The position numbers were made by a program, and so were the translations under genes. This document shows, piece after piece, positions 36,312 to 45,822 of a DNA stretch of 64,000 nucleotides. Every line of letters starts with the position of its first letter. The first letter of the stretch is position 1. The stretch spans positions 56,019 through 120,018 of the forward strand of contig CALWZC010000010.1 in the NCBI GenBank assembly GCA_944385935.1, given 5' to 3'. The notes under the pieces are model-generated. The model did no database searches and had not been told where the DNA came from. It was given only the letters and a program-made list of their open reading frames with translations. This DNA comes from an uncultured Anaerofilum sp. (GTDB lineage Bacteria; Bacillota; Clostridia; Oscillospirales; Ruminococcaceae).

Positions 36312-37925
36312 ATGAACGAACCCTTGCTATTGATGGGCTTTGTAATTTTAATTTGCATTTTGCTCAATCGTTTTTTAGAGAAAATTCCCGTTCCCTCTTT
36401 GCTGATTTTCATTGCCTTGGGCATGTTTTTTGGAGAAAATGGCGTGCTGAAAATTCCCTTTGATGATTATGCAGCAGTGAATATCATTTGTTCTATCTCT
36501 CTTATTTTTATTATGTTTTATGGTGGCTTTGGTACAAACCTAAAAGCCGCCCAACCGGTATTAGGGCAAGCAGTGGTTCTATCTACTTTGGGAGTAGTAG
36601 GAACAGCAGGTGCTGTGGCGGTGTTTGCACATATACTATTCCGGCTTCCATGGTTGGAATGTTTTCTTATAGGTGCAGTTATTTCCTCCACCGATGCTGC
36701 TTCGGTGTTCAATATTCTCCGTTCTCAAAAGCTGGCATTAAAATACAATACCGATTCTTTGCTAGAAATTGAATCTGGCTCCAATGACCCTATGTCCTAT
36801 ATGCTCACCACTGTGGCCATTGCCCTTTTGGGTGGGCAGTCCATTTCCATTCCATTTTTGCTAGCCCAACAGCTTGTTATTGGTGGTGTGTGTGGTGTGG
36901 TAATGGGATGGTTGGCTGTAAAATTGCTTCACCAGCAGCTTCTTCCCTCCCAGCAAAGCCACACTATCTTTTTGCTTTCAGTGATGGTGCTGGCCTATGC
37001 CATTCCTGCCCAGTTCAACGGAAACGGCTATTTAAGTGTTTATCTGTGTGGTATATGGATTGGAAACGCAAATCTACCCCAGAAAAAATATTTGGTTCAC
37101 TTTTTTGATGTTCTAACCAATGTGGCACAAGTGTTGATTTTCTTCCTTTTGGGTTTGCTGGTTACACCGGTAAATCTTCCAGCAGTAATTATTCCAGCAC
37201 TGATATTGATGCTCTTCCTCACCTTGGTAGCAAGACCGCTGGTCAGTGGGCTGCTATTGGCACCCTTTCGGCCAAAGTGGGGGCAGGTTGCCCTAGTGGC
37301 ATGGTCAGGGCTGCGAGGAGCTGCCTCCATTGTATTTGCCATTGCTGCGGTGCTTAGCGGAATAGAGATGACCTATAACCTGTATAATTTGGTATTTTGC
37401 ATGGTGTTGCTGTCCATTTCCATACAAGGAACCCTGTTGCCATTGGTGGCAAAAAAACTTTCTATGATTGACCCCACTGCTGATGTAGGCCGTACCTTTA
37501 CCGATTACCAAGAGGACAGCGATATTCACTTTATCAAAATTCATCTTGACCCCAGCCATCCATGGTGCAACCAAGACCTTGCCCAGCTTCATCTACCGTC
37601 AGATTTGCTAGTGGCAATGATTGTACGTGGCCAAGACCTAATTGTACCAACAGGTGACACTCACCTTGCTGAGGGAGATTTGTTGGTGTTGGCTGCCCGT
37701 AGCTTTGAAGAACGAGAGCACCTAAACCTGCGAGAAATTGTGGTAGAGGGGGCAAAATATGATGCCAACCAGCCTTTGTCTGCCATTGCTTCAGCCCACG
37801 ACAATCGAGTTATCTTGATAAAGCGTGGCATTGATACCCTAATTCCCACAGGCAGCACCGTGATAAAAACAGGGGATATTTTGGTTGTGGCACAAACTTC
37901 TTCGGATTCCTCTTTTCATTCGTAA
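36312..37925 (+). CDS. CPA1-family cation/proton antiporter with C-terminal TrkA-C domain
   Basis: 537 aa from the ATG at 36312 with AAAGGTGG upstream. About 12 membrane helices span residues 1-400. ISSTDAASVFNILRSQ and LEIESGSNDPMSYMLT carry the paired aspartates typical of CPA1/NhaP2 exchangers, and ARPLVSGLLLAPFRPKWGQV follows. The cytoplasmic tail (about 410-537) contains TrkA-C/RCK-C-like repeats (LPSDLLVAMIVRGQDLIVPT, GDLLVLAARSFEER and a second IPTGSTVIKTGDILVV). That combination fits K+/H+ exchange as in NhaP2/CvrA, though Na+ cannot be excluded. It is a single gene closed by a strong terminator. Confidence 0.9.
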   Translation: MNEPLLLMGFVILICILLNRFLEKIPVPSLLIFIALGMFFGENGVLKIPFDDYAAVNIICSISLIFIMFYGGFGTNLKAAQPVLGQAVVLSTLGVVGTAGAVAVFAHILFRLPWLECFLIGAVISSTDAASVFNILRSQKLALKYNTDSLLEIESGSNDPMSYMLTTVAIALLGGQSISIPFLLAQQLVIGGVCGVVMGWLAVKLLHQQLLPSQQSHTIFLLSVMVLAYAIPAQFNGNGYLSVYLCGIWIGNANLPQKKYLVHFFDVLTNVAQVLIFFLLGLLVTPVNLPAVIIPALILMLFLTLVARPLVSGLLLAPFRPKWGQVALVAWSGLRGAASIVFAIAAVLSGIEMTYNLYNLVFCMVLLSISIQGTLLPLVAKKLSMIDPTADVGRTFTDYQEDSDIHFIKIHLDPSHPWCNQDLAQLHLPSDLLVAMIVRGQDLIVPTGDTHLAEGDLLVLAARSFEEREHLNLREIVVEGAKYDANQPLSAIASAHDNRVILIKRGIDTLIPTGSTVIKTGDILVVAQTSSDSSFHS

Positions 37926-37956
37926 TAATAATCATATAATTTGATAAATAGTACAG

Positions 37957-37993
37957 CAACAGGGGAGGACAGCACTGTCCTCCCCTGTTTTAT
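37957..37993 (+). terminator. Strong intrinsic terminator after the antiporter gene
   Basis: AACAGGGGAGGAC-AGCACT-GTCCTCCCCTGTT, a perfect 13-bp stem with a T run, 32 bp after the stop. Confidence 0.92.
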
Positions 37994-38273
37994 AAAGAAA
38001 GATAAAAAGAAAAATGTCTTTTCTGTATGTACAAGATGAATAATTTTGAAAATTCCTATTTGGTAATTTTCTATTAGGGTCGGTGCTCTTTTATCTTGAT
38101 TCTTTGCACTTTTTGCTTAAAATGTGAAAACCTATAAAAAAAAATATAGGAAAAGTGTTAGATTTATGTGTAGTTAAGTCCCAAGTCTACGGCTCTGCCT
38201 TTGGAAAGAGAAGAACACCAATGGCAAGCTAAGGACACTCACAAATGTGTTAAGAAAGGTGACAAGGAACTTT
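37994..38273. other. Intergenic leader region before the GH101 gene
   Basis: No gene. AT-rich, with a small inverted repeat CCTATA...TATAGG at 38131-38150 and a relic of composite-repeat hairpin A (38181-38204, containing GGCTCTGCCTTTGG). The GH101 promoter must lie here but no clear pair was identified. Confidence 0.5.
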
Positions 38274-41200
38274 ATGAAAAAAGGAATAAGAATTCTTAGC
38301 GTATTCCTAGCACTTGCCATGGCGGCTTCTTCTGGCAGCCCTGCTCTGATGCAAGTAAGTGCTGCGGAAACTCAAACAGTTGTTCCCGAAGCAACTGCTA
38401 CCCCTGAGGCAACTGCTACCCCCGAAGCAACTGCTACACCCGAAGCAACTGCTACCCCCGAGGCAACCGCTACACCCGAAGCAACTGCTACACCCGAAGC
38501 AACTGCTACCCCCGAGGCAACCGCTACCCCCGAGGCAACTGCTGCACCCGAAGCAACCGCTACCCCCGAGGCAACTGCTACCCCTGAGGCAACTGCTACC
38601 CCTGAGGCAACTGCTGCACCTGAAGCAACCGCTACCCCCGAAGCAACTGCTGCACCCGAGGCAACCGCTGCCCCCGAAAATACTGTAGAAACTACTCCTG
38701 AAGAGGAAAATACCATTGCCCTAAATGAGGACACAAAAGCATTGGAAGATGGCGTTTCTGATGCCTGGACTCAGGATAACATTGTAGAGGGCAACACCAC
38801 TGTATGTGCTGTGGAAGATGGCTGGTTGCACCTGAAATCCGGTGCAAAGAACGGCAACAACCCCGGCACCAATCCTGCCATGTTTGTAAACCCCACTGCC
38901 TTCGATTTTACCAAAGAAGGCTATTTTGAGTTTACTATGAAAACCAACAACAAAAACAGTAATCAGAACGACAGCGACCGTTTTGGTATCTATCTGGGTT
39001 ACAATACCGACAAAAACGGTATGTTTGTTGGTTATGATAACGGCGGTTGGTTCTGGCAGAAGTATACCAATGGCAACGGCGACTGGTATCAGGGTGGCCG
39101 TCAGAAGGCTCCTTCACAAGGCGAGGAGGTTCAGGTTCGCATCGAGTGGACAAACGACTACAAGATGACCATGAAGCTGAACGGTGCCGCTGTATTCACC
39201 AATGAGGACTTCTCTGGCATTAAGGACACCTTGGGCAACAAAATTGCCATTAAGGGCGGCAGCTGGGGCAGCACCTTTACCGATGTTTTGCTGAAGAACA
39301 TTCACTACACCGGCCAAAAGGAAGTTGTTTCCTATGCTGTAACCGGTAAGGTAGTAGATGCAGAGGGCAATGCACTGGAAGGTGTAACCGTAACCATCGG
39401 CACCGAAACCGCCACCACCAATGCAGAAGGCAGCTACACTGTACAGTTGCCCAATGGCGAATATACTGTAAAAGCTACAAAGTCTGGCTATCAAACTGCT
39501 AACAGCACTGTTACTGTAAAGGACGGAGCTGCAACTGTAGCAGATATCACCATGGAAAAAACCGCAGCAGTAGAAACTGAAAAAATTTCTTCTGAGGCAA
39601 TGGATGTATATGTTGCCAAAAACTTCCCCAGCGTTGTACGCTACGAAATGAAGGGTGCTTTGGAAGGAAAAACCTTCTTGGGCCAAACCCAAGCCATCGA
39701 CAAGGTAAAGATTAACGGCGTTGAGGTTCAGGTAGCTCCCGAAAACGTAAAAACCACCTTTGAGGCAAACAAGGCTACCTATGTGATGACCGTAAAGGAC
39801 GAGGCAAACCACATTGATGCCGAAATTACTGCCGAATTGGTAGTAGAGGGCGATACCCTTGCCTTTAACATCACCAAAATTGACAACAAGCTGCAAGGTC
39901 AAACCACTACCAACAAGTATGGTCAGGCAGTGGAAACCTATCCTTTGGAGACCATCTCCATCCCCAACCACAGCTTGATTTCTGTTTCCGCTTCTCAGGA
40001 GGGCGCAAACTTTAAGGGTGCTTCCATGTCCTCCAACACACATGTTAGCGGTGACGAGTACATCGAAGTAAATGCCGATACCAAAGTTATCACTAACCGT
40101 GATTACATGTATGCCTTTGTTTCCAACAGCGAGTTGAGCGCAGGTATGTGGAGCAACTCCGAGCACGAGGGCCGTGCAGCAGCCGCAGGTGTACGAGGCG
40201 GAAGCCACAACACCCGTATCTATGCTACTGTATCTGAAACAGACGGCGTAAAGAGCCTCGGTTTGGCAAGCGCAGAGTGGTACTACCATCGCAATGTTAC
40301 CGACTCCAAGGGCGAAACATACACCGTAACCGAAACTGCAATGCCCCAGAGCAAAATCACCATTGCTGGCGACATGAACGAGGACAAAACTGTTGATTGG
40401 CAGGATGGTGCCATTGCTTTCCGTGACATTATGAACAACCCCTACAAGAGCGAGGAAGTTCCCGAGCTGGTTGCATGGCGTATTGCTATGAACTTTGGCG
40501 GTCAGGCACAGAACCCCTTCCTCACCACCTTGGATAATGTAAAGCGTGTTGCTATGCACACCGATGGTCTGGGACAGTCTATTCTGTTGAAGGGCTACGG
40601 CAGTGAGGGCCACGACTCTGGTCACCCCGACTATGCTGACATTGGCCAGCGCATTGGTGGTGCCGAGGATATGAACACCCTGATGGAGAAGGGCGCAGAG
40701 TACGGCGCACGGTTCGGCATCCATGTAAATGCTAGCGAAATGTATCCCGAGGCAAAAGCCTTCAACGAGGATATGGTTCGCCGTGATAGCAAGGGCAACC
40801 TGCAATATGGCTGGAACTGGATTGACCAAGGCATTGGCATTGATGGTATCTACGATTTGGCAAGCAACGCAAGAGAGAGCCGTTTTGACCAGCTGAAAGA
40901 GCTGGTTGGCGACAACATGGACTTTGTCTATGTAGACGTTTGGGGCAACTTGACCTCCGGCAGCCGTGAGGACTCTTGGGAAACCCGCAAGCTGTCCAAG
41001 ATGATTATTGACAACGGCTGGCGTATGACCACCGAATGGGGCTCCGGCAACGAGTATGACTCCACCTTCCAGCACTGGGCAACCGACCTGACCTACGGTG
41101 GTTACACCTTGAAGGGCGAGAACAGTGAGGTAATGCGTTTCCTGCGTAACCATCAAAAGGATTCTTGGGTAGGCGACTATCCCAGCTATGGCGGTGTTGC

Positions 41201-44200
41201 AAACTCTCCCTTGCTGGGCGGCTACAACATGAAGGACTTCGAGGGTTGGCAGGGTCGAAACGACTATGATGCTTACATCACAAACCTGTACACCCACGAC
41301 CTAATGACCAAATTCCTCCAGCACTATCAGGTAGTAGACTGGGAGGACGGTGCTCCTGTGCAGATGACCGACAACGGCGAAAGCTACACATGGACCCCCG
41401 AAAAGAAAATCACCTTGAAAGCAGACCCCAACAAGTCCGCTGCTGAAACCGATGTAGTTGTTGCCGAGCGTGAAAGCACCGACATCAACAGCCCCGCATA
41501 CCGCAACAGAACTGTAACCTTGAATGGCAAGATAATTGCACAGGGCGCAGTTTCCCGTGGCGATACCGGCGAAGGCGGTACCGAAAGCTACTTGATTCCT
41601 TGGGTTTGGGATTCTCAGACCGGCGACCGTGTAGAGGCTTCTGAGGAGAAACTGTACCACTGGAATACTCTGGGCGGCGAAACCACTTGGGAACTGCCCA
41701 ATGGCTGGGAAAATCTTTCCAATGTTAAGGTATACAAGCTCACCGATTTGGGCAAAACAGAGCTGCAAACCGTTGCTGTTTCCGGCGGCAAAATCACCCT
41801 GACTGCTGAGGCACAAACTCCCTATATCGTGCTGAAGGGCGAAGAAGCCAACCTGCAGGTAACATGGAGCGAGGGAATGCACCTTGTTGATGTAGGCTTC
41901 AACGCAGGCGAAGCTGCTTTGAAGGAAAACTGGACCCATGAGGGCGACGGTCAAGCAACCATTGCAAAGAGCCAGTATAGCAACCCCATGCTGAAACTGG
42001 ATGGCGAAGTTGCTATGACCCAAACCATCACCGACCTTGTTCCCGGCGAAACCTACTCCATCTATGTTGGTGTAGACAACCGCAGCGATTCCAAGGCAGC
42101 TATGAGCGTTGAGGTAGATGGAACTGTTCTGGATAGCAACTATACCGAGCGTTCTATCGCTAAAAACTATGTAAAGGCATACACCCACAGCAACTCCAGC
42201 GCAACTGTGGACGGAAGCAGCTACTTCCAGAATATGTATGTATACTTCATCGCACCTCAGACCGGTACTGTTACCCTGACACTGTCCAAAGAAGCAGGCG
42301 AGGGCAGCGTATACTTCGATGATATCCGTGTATTGGAATCCAAGATGGATGTTATCGAGAAAGACGAGGCCGGCAATGTTATTGGTTTGAACCAAGACTT
42401 TGAAAACTCTGTACAGGGCTTGTATCCCTTTGTTGTAGGCGGCATTGAGGGCGTTGAGGACAACCGCACCCACTTGTCCGAGCTGCACGCTCCCTATACT
42501 CAGGCTGGCTGGGATGTAAAGAAGATGGACGACGTTCTGACCAAGAACGATGCCGACTCCAACTGGTCTGTTAAGGTCAATGGCTTGTGCCAGAGAAGCA
42601 ATCTGGTTATGCAGACCATTCCTCAAAACTTCCGTTTTGAGCCCGGCAAAAAGTACAAAGTAAGCTTTGACTACCAAGCAGGTTCCGATGGAATCTATGG
42701 CGTAGTTGTAGGTGATGGCGAAGTAACCGGCAGCGAGAAGGTAACCGAATTGCCAATGGCAATGGGCAGCCAGCAAGAAAAGACCTATACCTTTGAGGTT
42801 GTAGGTGCTGCTTCTGGTCAAACATGGTTTGGTATCTACTCCACTTCCAATGCTCCTGACCTGCAAGGCACAAAAGAGGCAGCTGCTAACTTTGGCGGCT
42901 ATCAAGACTTTGTTCTGGATAACGTATCCATCGAGTTGGTAGAAGAAACTGTGAACAAAGATATGCTGGTAGATTTGATTGAAGAGGCAAAAGCAAACTA
43001 CAATCAGTCCAACTATCAGCCTGAAGACTGGGCAAAGTTTGAGCAGGCATTGATTGATGCACAGGTTGCTTTGGATAAAGACAATGTTACTGCTGAGGAT
43101 ATTGAAAAGGCATACTATGCTTTGCGTGCTCAGATGGAGACAATGGAGTCTGTTCCCGGCACCGAGGCAAGCGACTATTACGACATTGCTGTTGATAAGT
43201 ATGAGGTTGAGGTAGGCAGCTTCCAACCTGATGCAGGTGGAGAAGGCCCTGCCGAGTTTGCACAGGACGGCGATGCTAGCACCCATTGGCATACTGCATG
43301 GGGCGAAAATGCTTTGCAAAATGGTACTGCATGGTATCAGTTCAACTTTACAGAGGCACAAACCATCAACGGTCTGCGTTATCTGCCTCGTTCCGGTGGT
43401 GCAAATGCTAACGGTAAGTTGATAGATGTAATGGTTGAGTACAGTACCGATGGCGGCAAAACTTGGAACCATGTAACCGATGGCGAGCAGGCAGGTAAGT
43501 ACACCTTTGACACTGCTACTAAGTGGCAGAAGATGGACTTCGGCAAGGAAATTGCTGGTGTAACCAATGTGCGTTTGACCGCATTGAGCACCACTGGTCA
43601 AACTGCTTCTCAGGCAAATCAGTTTGCTTCTGCTGCCGAGCTGCGTGTAACCCAATATGTTGCACCAGAAGGCTCTGTTGTAGATAAGACCGGCTTGCAG
43701 GCTGCTATTGACGCAGTAAAAGCCCTGAATGCTGCCGACTACACCGAGGCAAGCTGGAAGGTTCTGCAAGATAAACTGGCAAAGGCACAAGAAGTATACA
43801 ACAACGACAAGGCAACTGCTTATGATGTAACTTTGGCAATTGCCAACCTGCAAGACGCTGTAAAGGGCCTTGAGGCTGTACCCACTCCCGAAAAGCCCGA
43901 TAAGACTCAGTTGCAGCAGGCAGTTACCGAGGGTAGCAAGCTGAATGCTTCTGACTATCTGGCAGCCGGCTGGGAGAAATACCAGCAAGCACTGGAGAAC
44001 GCAAAGGCAGTGCTGGCAAATGAGAACGCTACTCAGGCTGATGTTCAGGCAGCTTTGACTGCTTTGGAGATTGCAAAACAAGGCTTGGTAAAGGCTCCTG
44101 ATAAGAGCGCATTGCAGAACGCAGTGAACGAGTACTCTAAGCTAGATGTCAACCTGTACACTGCTGAAAGCTGGAAGAACTTCCAAAATGCTATGGAGCA

Positions 44201-44462
44201 GGCAAAGGCTGTTTTGGCAAGTGGAAGTGCAACCCAGTCTGATGTTCAGACCATTCTGGACGCTCTAAACAAGGCAAAGGCTGCATTGGTACTGAAGTCC
44301 ACCGATAGTGGCAACCAAGGCGGTAGCCAAGGTGGCGGCCAGACCACCCAAAGCCCCATTGTGCAAACTGGAGATACCTCTCCCGTTCTGCCCTTGTTCT
44401 CTCTGATTGGCGCAGCCGCCGCAGGCATTGTGGCATTGTACCGCAAAAAGAAAGAGAAATAA
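38274..44462 (+). CDS. Cell-surface endo-alpha-N-acetylgalactosaminidase (GH101)
   Basis: 2062 aa from the ATG at 38274. A signal peptide (MKKGIRILSVFLALAMAASS) is followed by a PEATATPEAT-type linker (coding 38388-38688), a LamG/concanavalin-like domain (about 150-330) and a carboxypeptidase-regulatory-like domain (about 340-410). The GH101 catalytic region is at about 450-1150. The pair FVYVDVWGN (Asp near 888) and MTTEWGSGNEY (Glu near 921) matches nucleophile and acid/base of pneumococcal GH101 in identity and spacing. Carbohydrate-binding modules and an F5/8-type domain follow, then four FIVAR repeats and a sorting end SPIVQTGDTSP with helix and RKKKEK. The family releases Gal-beta-1,3-GalNAc (core 1) from mucin serine/threonine, so this should be wall-anchored mucin degradation. 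Confidence 0.93.
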   Translation: MKKGIRILSVFLALAMAASSGSPALMQVSAAETQTVVPEATATPEATATPEATATPEATATPEATATPEATATPEATATPEATATPEATAAPEATATPEATATPEATATPEATAAPEATATPEATAAPEATAAPENTVETTPEEENTIALNEDTKALEDGVSDAWTQDNIVEGNTTVCAVEDGWLHLKSGAKNGNNPGTNPAMFVNPTAFDFTKEGYFEFTMKTNNKNSNQNDSDRFGIYLGYNTDKNGMFVGYDNGGWFWQKYTNGNGDWYQGGRQKAPSQGEEVQVRIEWTNDYKMTMKLNGAAVFTNEDFSGIKDTLGNKIAIKGGSWGSTFTDVLLKNIHYTGQKEVVSYAVTGKVVDAEGNALEGVTVTIGTETATTNAEGSYTVQLPNGEYTVKATKSGYQTANSTVTVKDGAATVADITMEKTAAVETEKISSEAMDVYVAKNFPSVVRYEMKGALEGKTFLGQTQAIDKVKINGVEVQVAPENVKTTFEANKATYVMTVKDEANHIDAEITAELVVEGDTLAFNITKIDNKLQGQTTTNKYGQAVETYPLETISIPNHSLISVSASQEGANFKGASMSSNTHVSGDEYIEVNADTKVITNRDYMYAFVSNSELSAGMWSNSEHEGRAAAAGVRGGSHNTRIYATVSETDGVKSLGLASAEWYYHRNVTDSKGETYTVTETAMPQSKITIAGDMNEDKTVDWQDGAIAFRDIMNNPYKSEEVPELVAWRIAMNFGGQAQNPFLTTLDNVKRVAMHTDGLGQSILLKGYGSEGHDSGHPDYADIGQRIGGAEDMNTLMEKGAEYGARFGIHVNASEMYPEAKAFNEDMVRRDSKGNLQYGWNWIDQGIGIDGIYDLASNARESRFDQLKELVGDNMDFVYVDVWGNLTSGSREDSWETRKLSKMIIDNGWRMTTEWGSGNEYDSTFQHWATDLTYGGYTLKGENSEVMRFLRNHQKDSWVGDYPSYGGVANSPLLGGYNMKDFEGWQGRNDYDAYITNLYTHDLMTKFLQHYQVVDWEDGAPVQMTDNGESYTWTPEKKITLKADPNKSAAETDVVVAERESTDINSPAYRNRTVTLNGKIIAQGAVSRGDTGEGGTESYLIPWVWDSQTGDRVEASEEKLYHWNTLGGETTWELPNGWENLSNVKVYKLTDLGKTELQTVAVSGGKITLTAEAQTPYIVLKGEEANLQVTWSEGMHLVDVGFNAGEAALKENWTHEGDGQATIAKSQYSNPMLKLDGEVAMTQTITDLVPGETYSIYVGVDNRSDSKAAMSVEVDGTVLDSNYTERSIAKNYVKAYTHSNSSATVDGSSYFQNMYVYFIAPQTGTVTLTLSKEAGEGSVYFDDIRVLESKMDVIEKDEAGNVIGLNQDFENSVQGLYPFVVGGIEGVEDNRTHLSELHAPYTQAGWDVKKMDDVLTKNDADSNWSVKVNGLCQRSNLVMQTIPQNFRFEPGKKYKVSFDYQAGSDGIYGVVVGDGEVTGSEKVTELPMAMGSQQEKTYTFEVVGAASGQTWFGIYSTSNAPDLQGTKEAAANFGGYQDFVLDNVSIELVEETVNKDMLVDLIEEAKANYNQSNYQPEDWAKFEQALIDAQVALDKDNVTAEDIEKAYYALRAQMETMESVPGTEASDYYDIAVDKYEVEVGSFQPDAGGEGPAEFAQDGDASTHWHTAWGENALQNGTAWYQFNFTEAQTINGLRYLPRSGGANANGKLIDVMVEYSTDGGKTWNHVTDGEQAGKYTFDTATKWQKMDFGKEIAGVTNVRLTALSTTGQTASQANQFASAAELRVTQYVAPEGSVVDKTGLQAAIDAVKALNAADYTEASWKVLQDKLAKAQEVYNNDKATAYDVTLAIANLQDAVKGLEAVPTPEKPDKTQLQQAVTEGSKLNASDYLAAGWEKYQQALENAKAVLANENATQADVQAALTALEIAKQGLVKAPDKSALQNAVNEYSKLDVNLYTAESWKNFQNAMEQAKAVLASGSATQSDVQTILDALNKAKAALVLKSTDSGNQGGSQGGGQTTQSPIVQTGDTSPVLPLFSLIGAAAAGIVALYRKKKEK

Positions 44463-44568
44463 GAGTTTCACCGATTCCACATTTCCTGACAGCTAAATGA
44501 TGAAGTTGATGGGGGCGCACCCAAATGTGCCCCGCCTGTCAGGGCTGTGAATCGCATTCCCCTAAAAG

Positions 44569-44625
44569 GAAAACATCCCCCTCCTTCCTATTTAATAAGA
44601 AGGCAGCGGGGATGTTTTCTTTTTT
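44569..44625 (+). terminator. Strong intrinsic terminator after the GH101 gene
   Basis: GAAAACATCCCC pairs with GGGGATGTTTTC, extended by CTCCTTC.../...AGAAGG, and is followed by T6. It lies about 105 bp after the stop. Confidence 0.9.
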
Positions 44626-44650
44626 GCAAAAAAGAAATTTATGGTAGAAT

Positions 44651-44660
44651 ATGTTATAAT
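44651..44660 (+). promoter_or_regulatory. Extended -10 promoter element
   Basis: TGTTATAAT (TGn followed by TATAAT at 44655-44660) upstream of the small membrane gene at 44735, with no good -35. Extended -10 promoters do not need one. Confidence 0.5.
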
Positions 44661-44734
44661 GTAGAAAAATAGGTGGAATTTTCTGCCGGATAATGCAATT
44701 TCCCATACTACTATTGAGCAGGAGATGAAAAACA

Positions 44735-45490
44735 ATGACACAGGCTACTTATGAATTTATCAAAGCAATCAAAAATAAAAAATTACCAAAACCAGTAATA
44801 ATTTTGTTAACTATCGCAGTAATTTTTATGATACTGTATGTATTATCTAGTGTTTATATTCTATTTTCTAAAAATGATTTTAGTAAACACATAAGTTTTT
44901 TACCTGCATTATTTTATGTGTTATCGTGTGTTTTTGGAATATGTGGTGTATTATATATGGAATATAAACGTAAAAAAAATTTCAGTTATGTTGAAAATAT
45001 TAAGTATGGTTTGGTGAAAGATATTTTAGAAATAATGGAGTCTAAACAACTTCCTTTAGAAATTGTGGCACCCATGATAAGAAAGGATTTAGAGGAACAC
45101 ATTATAGAACTTAAAAATAGCAGGCTACACTATTTTAATGTTACAAAAAAATTACTTATAAGTTTTGTATTTACACCCATAGTTTTTTTATTTTCTCTAT
45201 ATTTTGGAAATTTATTTTCCTCAGAAGATGCTAAACAAATAGAATTTTTTCAAGGAATGCTAAGTTTTATTACACAACTATTTCCAATTGCATTATTGTT
45301 TGCTATGCTTACTCTTATGGGATATATAACACTGGATTATTTTTCAAAAGATATTAGTGGAGAAAATAGTTTTTCACATTATTTGAATGTGTTACATGAA
45401 ATAGAGATAAACATAGAGTGTGATAAAATAGCAGCGGCCAAAAATTTCCCCAAAAAGCAAAAAGTATTTTGTTGCAAAAAACACCTTTAA
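44735..45490 (+). CDS. Hypothetical four-helix membrane protein
   Basis: 251 aa, ATG with AGCAGGAGATG upstream. Unrecognised. Hydrophobic helices: KPVIILLTIAVIFMILYVLS, then FLPALFYVLSCVFGICGVLY, LISFVFTPIVFLFSLYFG and LFPIALLFAMLTLMGYITL. Between helix 2 and 3 lies a cytoplasmic-looking charged segment (MIRKDLEEHIIELKNS). The C-terminus is basic with cysteines (KQKVFCCKKHL). Base composition is much more AT-rich than the flanking GH101 and transglutaminase genes, which suggests separate acquisition. It is followed by palindrome copy 9. Confidence 0.75.
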   Translation: MTQATYEFIKAIKNKKLPKPVIILLTIAVIFMILYVLSSVYILFSKNDFSKHISFLPALFYVLSCVFGICGVLYMEYKRKKNFSYVENIKYGLVKDILEIMESKQLPLEIVAPMIRKDLEEHIIELKNSRLHYFNVTKKLLISFVFTPIVFLFSLYFGNLFSSEDAKQIEFFQGMLSFITQLFPIALLFAMLTLMGYITLDYFSKDISGENSFSHYLNVLHEIEINIECDKIAAAKNFPKKQKVFCCKKHL

Positions 45491-45542
45491 GTACTATAGT
45501 TTCTATGGCAGCTTATTACTACAAACAATTTTGTTGCCTGTG

Positions 45543-45620
45543 CAAGGAGATAGTATGACACTGTGTCATACTATCTCCTTGTAGATTGAAAAGTTTTCGT
45601 CCACCTTTTTCAAAAGGTGG
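45543..45620 (-). repeat. Palindrome copy 9 and hairpin B
   Basis: CAAGGAGATAGTATGACAC-T-GTGTCATACTATCTCCTTG (45543-45581), then hairpin B (45601-45620). The order is reversed against the 51.4 and 55.7 kb copies, so the element is inserted on the minus strand here, between two plus-strand genes. Confidence 0.85.
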
Positions 45621-45822
45621 GCTTTTCTTTGCACTTTTTTGCTTTATTGCATTGCAATCCCAAAGAGGTAGGTGTACAATAAAATTACGTATAACCCTTT
45701 GCAAAAGCAATATGACCACTGCCCCCAGGAAAGGGGAGAGTACAGCATTTGTCCAAGGCGGTTGGGGGTAGGTTCTCTTTTGCAAAACCATACCAATATC
45801 ACTTTGAAATGAGGTGGAATTT
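45621..45822. other. Intergenic region before the transglutaminase-like surface gene
   Basis: No gene seen. It should hold the promoter for the surface protein; no clear -35/-10 pair was identified. Confidence 0.4.

Noticed and set aside
38388..38688. Regular repeats that might be taken for a CRISPR array
   Set aside because: The 18-nt units are in-frame PEATAT codons of the GH101 linker with no unique spacers.
39114..44081. Two very long minus-strand open frames (727 and 926 codons) opposite the GH101 gene
   Set aside because: They mirror the codon pattern of a well supported plus-strand enzyme, lack ribosome sites and show no domain; they are shadows of biased codon use.
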